Under the pieces are notes generated by a model, which saw nothing but the letters and a program-made list of their open reading frames with translations, had not been told where the DNA came from and did not search any database. From Bulleidia sp. (GTDB taxonomy: Bacteria > Bacillota_I > Bacilli_A > Erysipelotrichales > Erysipelotrichaceae), in assembly GCA_016293365.1 (NCBI GenBank), contig JAEDEK010000110.1, positions 1 to 6,337 of the forward strand: 6,337 nt of DNA, in the 5' to 3' direction. The translations under genes and the position numbers were made by a program. How positions within the stretch are numbered: the stretch's first letter is position 1; each line of letters starts with the position of its first letter. This document shows positions 1 to 4,952 of this stretch, piece by piece.

Positions 1-39
1 CAGGACCATATGAGTGAGTTACAAGCCTCGACTCTTTAG
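1..39 (+). CDS. Possible C-terminal tail of TnpB (partial)
   Basis: Frame 1 is open from the window edge and reads QDHMSELQASTL before a TAG whose first base is in the hairpin loop (37-39). tnpB genes of IS200/IS605 elements often end inside or next to the right-end hairpin, so this position fits. Twelve residues carry no catalytic motif; the RuvC and zinc-finger parts of TnpB would lie upstream, out of view. The other two frames close early, at TGA 11-13 and TGA 16-18. The call depends entirely on the hairpin being an IS end, and the short open frame could be chance. Confidence 0.3.
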   Translation, partial: QDHMSELQASTL

Positions 40-55
40 AGTCGGGGTAATTGAC
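1..55 (+). mobile_element. Right end of an IS200/IS605-family (TnpB-type) element
   Basis: Bases 26-34 and 39-47 form a 9-bp stem (one T-G wobble at 28/45) closed by the four-base loop TTTA, followed by GGTAATTGACGC. The layout AAGCC-hairpin-GGGGTAATTGAC closely resembles the subterminal right-end hairpin of IS200/IS605 elements that carry tnpB; in these the hairpin region is also the 3' part of the omega RNA guide. TTGAC at 51-55 would then be the right cleavage site, by analogy with elements such as ISDra2 (from memory). No run of T follows the stem, so it is not a good terminator. The rest of the element lies left of the window, so identity rests on this short end alone. Confidence 0.55.
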
Positions 56-114
56 GCCTCGAACATGCCTAATGAGAATACACGATTCCTGTGACTTCCA
101 CAAGATAAAAAGAT

Positions 115-138
115 ATGCATGTTAACGTTAACATGCAT
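115..138. repeat. Perfect 24-bp palindrome upstream of plsY
   Basis: The half-site ATGCATGTTAAC (115-126) is followed at once by its exact reverse complement (127-138), with no spacer and no mismatch. It ends nine bases before the -35 box of the plsY promoter, centred about 55 bp upstream of the predicted transcription start. That position suits an operator for a dimeric regulator. I recognise no known regulator consensus in it; it does not look like FapR or FabT sites. Read on the minus strand it is followed by ATCTTTTT, so it could also act as a terminator for leftward transcription, although no leftward gene is visible here. Confidence 0.6.
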
Positions 139-147
139 CAGGATGAT

Positions 148-175
148 TTGCTTCATAAAGTGTTTATGATAAAAT
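148..175 (+). promoter_or_regulatory. Predicted plsY promoter (extended -10)
   Basis: A -35-like TTGCTT (148-153) is separated by 16 bases from the -10 hexamer TAAAAT (170-175). The -10 is preceded by TG at 167-168, giving the extended TGnTAAAAT form used by housekeeping sigma factors in Gram-positive bacteria. Transcription would start near 182, leaving a leader of about 20 bases before the plsY ATG. The start site is inferred only from box positions. Confidence 0.6.
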
Positions 176-187
176 GTTTTTCACTAC

Positions 188-195
188 AGGGGGAG
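188..195 (+). promoter_or_regulatory. Ribosome binding site that fixes the plsY start
   Basis: AGGGGGAG lies six bases before the ATG at 202. The longer in-frame start at 115 would translate the palindrome and the promoter itself, and has no such site in front of it. The 29 residues it would add resemble no PlsY N-terminus. The start at 202 is therefore preferred. Confidence 0.8.
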
Positions 196-201
196 ATCAC
201 T

Positions 202-846
202 ATGTTAAATTACATTCTGGCGGTTGCTGTCGCATATCTGTTTGGATCCATACCATGGGGTCTGTTCATCGGACTGGTATTCTTCCACAAGGATCTGCGT
301 AAGGAAGGCAGCGGCAATACCGGAGGAACAAATGCCGGAAGAGTTCTTGGCAGACCGATCGGTGTTCTTGTTATCGTTCTGGATGCTTTGAAAGCATTTA
401 TTTCCGTCGCCACTGCACATTATCTGGCACCGGGTTGTGAAGTGTATGCAGGACTGGCATGCTGCTTTGGACACTGCTTCCCGATCTTTACAAAATTCCA
501 GGGAGGAAAGGCAGTTGCGACAAGCTATGGCTATTTCCTTGCGCTGGCATTATTTGTCACACATGACTGGCTGGCATCCTTTGTACTGCCGGTTGTATGT
601 TTCTTCGGCATTCTGTTTTTCTCAAGAATGGTCAGTTTCTCATCCATGCTGGCTTTATGGATCAATGCTGTTGCCAGCACTCTGCTGTACTTCTTCAATG
701 CAGGCAGTCTTCGTGTCAGTGTTCCGTTATCACTGATCATATTGAGTATCTTTGTCACATATCGGCACAGATCCAATATTGAAAGAATCATTGCCGGAAG
801 TGAAAGCAGAATCAAATGGATGGGTAAGGCACCATGGGAAAAGTAG
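202..846 (+). CDS. plsY: Acyl-phosphate:glycerol-3-phosphate acyltransferase PlsY
   Basis: PlsY moves the acyl group from acyl-phosphate (made by PlsX) to the sn-1 position of glycerol-3-phosphate. This is the first committed membrane step of phosphatidic acid synthesis in most Gram-positive bacteria. The 214-residue length is typical of the family. The hallmark motifs are present: GSIPWG at 15-20, GSGNTGGTNAGR at 36-47 (the glycine-rich active-site loop), GHCFPIFTKFQGGKAVAT at 90-107, and HRSNIERIIAGSES near the C-terminus (189-202). Hydrophobic stretches around 3-25, 52-72, 80-97, 108-141, 145-165 and 174-187 agree with a multi-pass membrane protein. GGKA replaces the commoner GGKG in the second loop, a mild variation. 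The start at 202 has a strong ribosome binding site and its own promoter. The 3' end overlaps the next gene by 13 bases, so the two are probably co-transcribed. plsX is not in the window. Confidence 0.95.
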   Translation: MLNYILAVAVAYLFGSIPWGLFIGLVFFHKDLRKEGSGNTGGTNAGRVLGRPIGVLVIVLDALKAFISVATAHYLAPGCEVYAGLACCFGHCFPIFTKFQGGKAVATSYGYFLALALFVTHDWLASFVLPVVCFFGILFFSRMVSFSSMLALWINAVASTLLYFFNAGSLRVSVPLSLIILSIFVTYRHRSNIERIIAGSESRIKWMGKAPWEK

Positions 847-1619
847 AAATGTTCCGCATGCCGATCAATATCGGCCCTACACCTCGTAAAGTCTGGGTAT
901 ATCTGCCGGACTCCTACGCTTACAGAAAGAAAAAATACGATGTTCTGTACATGTTTGATGGACACAACATCTTCTATGACCAGGTTGCAACCTATGGCAA
1001 AAGCTGGGGCTTAAAAGAATATCTGGATCAGACAGGCATTGATCTTGTTGTGGTCGGAGTTGACTGCAATCACAAAGGTGATGGCAGACTTTCTGAATAC
1101 TGTCCATATAAACCTGAGATCACCCATCTTGAGGATCTGCCTCAGGTGCCACCACTTGGCAGAAAAACAGCTAAGTGGTTCGTGGAAAAGCTCAAGCCGG
1201 AAATCGAAAAAAGATACCGCGTGCATTCCGATCGGAAACATGTCGGTATCGCCGGATCTTCCATGGGTGGACTCATGAGCGAATACATGATCACAGCCCA
1301 CAATGATGTCTTCTCAAAAGCAGGCTGTGTATCTCCATCCACGCATTTCTGCTACAGTGAACTGAGCAGACTGATCAACGAAACGGATTTCAATCCGGAT
1401 ACCTGGATCTATATTGATCAGGGAAGCCAGGAAGTCCATGGAAAACGCCTGTTTATTGATGCAATGGATATGATGCTTCATATCAATCATATGTACAATG
1501 AAAAAGGCTGTCATACCTACCCGCACCTGACACCGGGTGGTCACCATTGCGAAGCGGACTGGGAAAGAATCGTACCTGTCTTCATTCCATATCTGTATCC
1601 ACATCTTTTCAACAGGTGA
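834..1619 (+). CDS. Putative alpha/beta-hydrolase esterase (esterase D/Fes family)
   Basis: This 261-residue protein resembles the PF00756 'putative esterase' family, which includes esterase D-like carboxylesterases, enterochelin esterase and mycolyltransferases. The fold's landmarks are visible. RKVWVYLPDSY (18-28) and YDVLYMFDGHNIF (35-47) form the usual N-terminal strand and loop. GIAGSSMGG (138-146) is the nucleophile elbow with Ser143. Asp195 in YIDQGSQE is the likely acid. GGHHCEADW (235-243) carries the likely catalytic His238. No signal peptide or membrane segment is seen, so it is probably cytosolic. The start overlaps the plsY end in a different frame, suggesting coupled translation. 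An in-frame ATG at 849 (residue 6), preceded by GGGAAAAG, is an equally workable start. The substrate is unknown: pairing with plsY hints at lipid or acyl-ester chemistry, but this is inference from position only. Confidence 0.85.
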   Translation: MGKVEMFRMPINIGPTPRKVWVYLPDSYAYRKKKYDVLYMFDGHNIFYDQVATYGKSWGLKEYLDQTGIDLVVVGVDCNHKGDGRLSEYCPYKPEITHLEDLPQVPPLGRKTAKWFVEKLKPEIEKRYRVHSDRKHVGIAGSSMGGLMSEYMITAHNDVFSKAGCVSPSTHFCYSELSRLINETDFNPDTWIYIDQGSQEVHGKRLFIDAMDMMLHINHMYNEKGCHTYPHLTPGGHHCEADWERIVPVFIPYLYPHLFNR

Positions 1620-1620
1620 A

Positions 1621-1649
1621 GATCATGCATGACTGCATGGTCTTTTTCT
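1621..1649 (+). terminator. Rho-independent terminator of the plsY-esterase unit
   Basis: GATCATGCA (1621-1629) pairs with TGCATGGTC (1634-1642) across the loop TGAC, a 9-bp stem with one T-G wobble. It is followed directly by TTTTTCT (1643-1649). It begins two bases after the esterase stop codon at 1617-1619. Confidence 0.8.
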
Positions 1650-1655
1650 GTACAC

Positions 1656-1677
1656 AAAAGGCAGGTTTTACCCTGCC
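1656..1677 (-). terminator. Probable terminator of the icd-acn unit
   Basis: Read on the minus strand, GGCAGG (1677-1672), loop GTAAAA, and CCTGCC (1665-1660) form a 6-bp GC-rich stem followed by TTTTGTG (1659 downward). It lies seven bases past the aconitase stop codon. The T-tract is short, so termination may be incomplete, but the opposed plus-strand terminator next to it makes a convergent end for both units. Confidence 0.65.
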
Positions 1678-1683
1678 CACTCA

Positions 1684-3885
1684 TCAGTTTTTATAGTAGT
1701 TGATCAGACATCCATCCAGAAGAATCTGCTTTTCATCCTGTGTCAAAGCCCCCAGTGACAGACTGACGGTCTGTACCGTGTCTTTGGACAGTACATAACC
1801 GGTGCATGGTTCATCCTTTTTCAGATGTTCTGCCACATCCGGCACATATACCCATGCCCCTGTAACCAGTACACGTTCATCTTCTGTAACAAATGGAAGA
1901 ATACCCCAGTTGATACAGTTGGAACGATAACGCTTTGTTGCATATTCCTTTGCAAAGTTCGCTCCACCACCGAGAACTCTCTGACAGGAGGCTGCCTGTT
2001 CACGGGCGGAACCATCTCCCGGTTTCCTTGCATAGATAGCAGATGCGATGTTGCACCTGTCACCTTCCACATTCACGCCTGCTCTGCGATAGGCATCGAG
2101 CACATCAGAAAGATCGTCCATGGAAAGGGCTGCGACTTTCTTTGCTTCAGGTACATAGGCAGGATCTCTTCTGCTTAATGTAAATTCAGCAAGTCGAAGC
2201 GGATTGGAACGATAGGAAGAAGTTTCACCGGATGGAATCAGTTCATCTGTTGTTGTGACATCATCTTCAATATGAGAAACAATCTTCAGCAGAATATGAT
2301 CCTGTAAGGATGGCTGGTCTGGCCAGTCCTTGATATTCGGACCATAGATCAGATCAAAGTCAGGCTGTGGATGACCATAGCCGTTATAGACTCTGCGATC
2401 ATAGATTTCATGATGGAATACCATCGGTGGACAGATCTGATGATCCGTTACAACATCCGTTGCGGCAGTCAGAATGCCTTTATTTGCAGCTGTGGCAGCG
2501 ATGGATCTTGCATCCATCAGACATACACCGGCAATCTGACCTTCATTTGGTTTGGATCCTTCTCTGTTCGGGAAGTTTCTTGTTGTATGGCGGATGGAAA
2601 GTTCGCCATTGGCTGGTGTATCACCTGCACCAAAGCATGGACCGCAGAATGCTTCACGGAAGACAGCACCTGCATCAACCAGATCTGTTACTGCACCGTT
2701 TTCCATTAAGGAGCGGTATACCGGCATGGAATCCGGATAGACGGAAAGACGGAACTGTTCATTACCGGTATTTCCGTTTTTCAGGATGGAAGCTGCAGCA
2801 CAGATGTTTTCATATGTACCACCGGAACATCCGGCAATCACACCCTGGTCCACATGAATTTTTCCTTCTTCATCTACCTTTTCGACAAGGTTCATCTGTG
2901 CCTTACCGGATAACTGCCTGTTGGCATTGTCCTGAATTTCCTGCAGAATCTTCTTTGGATTTTTCTGAAGATCATGAATGGACATCGCAAGAGATGGATG
3001 CATCGGTAAAGCAATCATGGATTCGATTTCATTCAGATCGACAATGATGGCACGATCGTAACATGCCCCTTCCTGAATCTTCATTTCCTGATATGCTTCC
3101 GGTCTGCCATGTACTTCAAAATATTCACGTGTTGTTTCATCGGTTTCCCAGATGGAAGAAAGACATGTTGTTTCCGTTGTCATGACATCCACACCGTTTC
3201 TGAAATCCTGAGACAGTGAGGCAATACCCGGGCCTGCAAATTCCATAACTCTGTTTTTGACAAAGCCGGATGCATAGGTAGCTTCCACCAGAGCAAGTGC
3301 CACATCATGTGGACCGATCCCCGGCTTTACTTCACCAACCAGATAGATCAGAACAACTTCAGGGCGCTGAATATCCCATGTCCGTTTCAGAAGCTGCTTG
3401 GCAAGTTCTCCTCCACCTTCTCCGACACCCATCGTACCTAAAGCACCATAACGTGTATGAGAATCGGATCCAAGAATCATCCTGCCACAGCCGCTCATCA
3501 TTTCTCTGTTGTAGGAGTGAATGACACCCATGTTCGGTGGTACATAGATACCGCCGTATTTATGTGCTGCGCTGAGCGCGAATCTGTGGTCATCTTCATT
3601 GATTGTTCCACCAACCGCACATAATGTGTTATGACAGTTTGTCAGTACATATGGCACAGGAAATTCCTTTAGTCCCGATGCACGTGCTGTCTGAATGATA
3701 CCGACATAGGTAATATCATGAGATGTCAGAGAATCAAATGTGATATGCATCACAGATGGATCTGATGGATGATCATGGCTTTTGAGAATCTGATAGGCAA
3801 GTGTCAGATCTCTTCCATGATCATTGAGGGCTTCCCTTACCGGTCTGCCGTCCTTGATCCATACTTTTTCTTTGATCAGTTCCAT
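1684..3885 (-). CDS. acn: Aconitase-family hydratase, probable aconitate hydratase (YbhJ-like branch)
   Basis: This 733-residue protein should interconvert citrate and isocitrate through cis-aconitate in the cytosol, using a [4Fe-4S] cluster. Its three cluster cysteines appear intact: Cys353 in AGCSGGTYEN, and Cys414 and Cys417 in AFCGPCFG. Other family marks are LGSDSHTRYG (138-147), GEGGGE (155-160), RNFPNREG with Arg436 and Arg441, and the C-terminal swivel-domain loop GDGSAREQAA (623-632) with the presumed catalytic Ser626 and Arg628. RYRSNCINWGILPF (652-665) matches the usual late swivel motif. From memory it is closest to the 'hydratase' proteins of Clostridia (about 750 residues) related to E. 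coli YbhJ, not to AcnA (about 890), AcnB or LeuC. AGCSGG replaces the classical GSCTNS around the first cysteine. Its start overlaps the isocitrate dehydrogenase stop, and citrate synthase is divergent, so the context strongly supports an aconitase role. A different hydroxy-acid substrate cannot be excluded. Confidence 0.88.
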   Translation of the reverse strand: MELIKEKVWIKDGRPVREALNDHGRDLTLAYQILKSHDHPSDPSVMHITFDSLTSHDITYVGIIQTARASGLKEFPVPYVLTNCHNTLCAVGGTINEDDHRFALSAAHKYGGIYVPPNMGVIHSYNREMMSGCGRMILGSDSHTRYGALGTMGVGEGGGELAKQLLKRTWDIQRPEVVLIYLVGEVKPGIGPHDVALALVEATYASGFVKNRVMEFAGPGIASLSQDFRNGVDVMTTETTCLSSIWETDETTREYFEVHGRPEAYQEMKIQEGACYDRAIIVDLNEIESMIALPMHPSLAMSIHDLQKNPKKILQEIQDNANRQLSGKAQMNLVEKVDEEGKIHVDQGVIAGCSGGTYENICAAASILKNGNTGNEQFRLSVYPDSMPVYRSLMENGAVTDLVDAGAVFREAFCGPCFGAGDTPANGELSIRHTTRNFPNREGSKPNEGQIAGVCLMDARSIAATAANKGILTAATDVVTDHQICPPMVFHHEIYDRRVYNGYGHPQPDFDLIYGPNIKDWPDQPSLQDHILLKIVSHIEDDVTTTDELIPSGETSSYRSNPLRLAEFTLSRRDPAYVPEAKKVAALSMDDLSDVLDAYRRAGVNVEGDRCNIASAIYARKPGDGSAREQAASCQRVLGGGANFAKEYATKRYRSNCINWGILPFVTEDERVLVTGAWVYVPDVAEHLKKDEPCTGYVLSKDTVQTVSLSLGALTQDEKQILLDGCLINYYKN

Positions 3886-4877
3886 TACAGTTTCTCCTTT
3901 ACCGCCTGTGTAAACACTTTTGTTCCTGCCGTTCCGCCGATATCACATGTTGTATAGATACCTTCTTCTACAACACTGTAAACTGCCTGTTCCAGCTTCT
4001 TTGCCTGATCAATCATGCCATGATCCTTTAATAACATCGCATAGGATAACAGAAGTGCTGTCGGATTGGCCTTATCCTGACCGGCAATATCCGGTGCAGA
4101 GCCATGTACAGCTTCATAGATCGTCACGTTTTCACCGATATTGGCACTTGGGGCAAAACCAAGTCCACCGACAAGCCCGGCACAAAGATCAGAAATAATA
4201 TCTCCGTACAGATTTGGTGCCACAAGAACATCAAACTGTGTCGGATCTGTAACAAGCTTCATGCATAATGCATCGATGATGACATCACTGCTTTCTATCA
4301 TCGGATATTCCGCTGCAACTTTACGGAATGTATTCAGAAACAGACCATCTGTCAGTTTCATGATATTAGCCTTATGAACAGCAGTTACTTTTTTTCTTCC
4401 CTGCTTCAGGGCATATTCAAACGCAAAACGTGCGATTCTTTCGCTTGCTTCCTCACTGATCAGTTTGATGCCATGGGCAGTACGGGAATCATACATGTAT
4501 TCAATTCCCTTATACAGATCTTCCGTGTTTTCCCGCACAATCACAAGATCCACATTTTCATAGCGGGATGGTACGCCTGCAATGCTGTGAACAGGTCGCA
4601 GGTTGGCATATGTGGAGAATGCCTGGCGCAGATAGACATTGATCGATCTGAAACCTGAACCGATCGGTGTAGCTGTCGGTCCTTTTAAGGCAACACCAAG
4701 TTCATTGATTCTTTCCAGCAATCCCTTTTCCATCAGATCTCCACTGCTGCTGTGATATTCCGCACCAGCCTGGAATACCTCCCATTCAATGCCTGTATTC
4801 AGTGCCTCATTGATTTCAATGACGCTTTCTGCAATCTCTTTCCCAATCCCGTCACCCGGTATTAAAACTGCTTTCAT
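3885..4877 (-). CDS. icd: Isocitrate dehydrogenase, NAD-type
   Basis: The 330-residue enzyme belongs to the isocitrate/isopropylmalate dehydrogenase family and should oxidatively decarboxylate isocitrate to 2-oxoglutarate with a divalent metal ion. The N-terminus has GDGIGKE (8-14). GFRSINVYLRQ (75-85) gives Ser78, Asn80 and Arg84, the isocitrate-binding set; this pattern favours isocitrate over isopropylmalate. Arg94, Arg115 and Tyr122 (in VRENTEDLY), Lys169 (in VHKANIMK) and the metal-binding Asp202, Asp226 and Asp230 (in YGDIISD) are all present. HGSAPDIAGQDKANP (258-272) has Asp263-Ile264 where the NADP enzyme of E. coli has Lys344-Tyr345, the known mark of NAD preference. Length matches the short NAD-dependent class, not the 416-residue E. 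coli enzyme. It is the first gene of a minus-strand unit, with GAAAGGG (4893-4887) as ribosome binding site nine bases before the ATG. Homoisocitrate dehydrogenase is a less likely alternative, given the neighbours. Confidence 0.92.
   Translation of the reverse strand: MKAVLIPGDGIGKEIAESVIEINEALNTGIEWEVFQAGAEYHSSSGDLMEKGLLERINELGVALKGPTATPIGSGFRSINVYLRQAFSTYANLRPVHSIAGVPSRYENVDLVIVRENTEDLYKGIEYMYDSRTAHGIKLISEEASERIARFAFEYALKQGRKKVTAVHKANIMKLTDGLFLNTFRKVAAEYPMIESSDVIIDALCMKLVTDPTQFDVLVAPNLYGDIISDLCAGLVGGLGFAPSANIGENVTIYEAVHGSAPDIAGQDKANPTALLLSYAMLLKDHGMIDQAKKLEQAVYSVVEEGIYTTCDIGGTAGTKVFTQAVKEKL
3894..3900 (-). promoter_or_regulatory. Ribosome binding site of the aconitase gene inside icd
   Basis: AAAGGAG on the minus strand sits within the last codons of icd, eight bases before the aconitase ATG (3885-3883). 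The icd stop TAA (3887-3885) and that ATG share one A, giving TAATG. This strong site plus the stop/start overlap fixes the start and suggests that ribosomes finishing icd reinitiate on the aconitase gene, keeping the two enzymes in step. Confidence 0.85.
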
Positions 4878-4883
4878 AAAAAT

Positions 4884-4913
4884 TTTCCCTTTCTTTTCAT
4901 TCTATTGTATAAT
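4884..4913 (+). promoter_or_regulatory. Predicted citrate synthase promoter
   Basis: A perfect TATAAT (4908-4913) lies 40 bases before the citrate synthase ATG. The region where a -35 box is expected (about 4884-4890, TTTCCCT) matches the consensus poorly, so this promoter may need an activator or be intrinsically moderate. The -10 shares bases 4908-4909 with the -10 of the minus-strand promoter. Confidence 0.5.
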
Positions 4914-4931
4914 AAACCATACGATTTTCAA
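4904..4931 (-). promoter_or_regulatory. Predicted icd-acn promoter
   Basis: On the minus strand TTGAAA (4931-4926) and TACAAT (4909-4904) are separated by 16 bases, a good housekeeping sigma-type pair. The transcript would start near 4897 with a leader of about 20 bases. Its -10 box overlaps that of the opposed citrate synthase promoter. Confidence 0.55.
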
Positions 4932-4939
4932 AAAGAATT

Positions 4940-4946
4940 GGAGGAA
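4940..4946 (+). promoter_or_regulatory. Ribosome binding site of citrate synthase
   Basis: GGAGGAA ends six bases before the ATG at 4953 and is the only good site in the divergent gap on this strand. It decides the start of the reading frame. Confidence 0.8.
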
Positions 4947-4952
4947 GTGCAT

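Noticed and set aside
26..47. Hairpin read as an ordinary rho-independent terminator
   Set aside because: No T-tract follows the stem; GGTAATTGAC fits an insertion-sequence end better.
115..201. N-terminal extension of PlsY from the ATG at 115
   Set aside because: It would encode the palindrome and promoter; the strong ribosome binding site and conserved protein start are at 202.
531..965. Minus-strand open frame of 144 codons across the plsY-esterase junction
   Set aside because: It is antisense to two well-supported genes and shows no domain or start signal.
2367..3047. Long plus-strand open frame of 226 codons
   Set aside because: It lies wholly antisense to the aconitase gene, is rich in His, Arg, Ser and Trp, has no ribosome binding site and no recognisable domain. 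It is a shadow of the real coding frame.
4923..4937. CodY-like box (GATTTTCAAAAAGAA) in the divergent gap
   Set aside because: It matches the CodY consensus AATTTTCWGAAAATT at only 10 of 15 positions, with the right half largely lost; this is expected by chance in AT-rich DNA.
4878..4952. CcpC-type site (ATAA-N7-TTAT) as in Bacillus citrate genes
   Set aside because: I looked for the spaced ATAA/TTAT dyad in the gap and found no matching pair.
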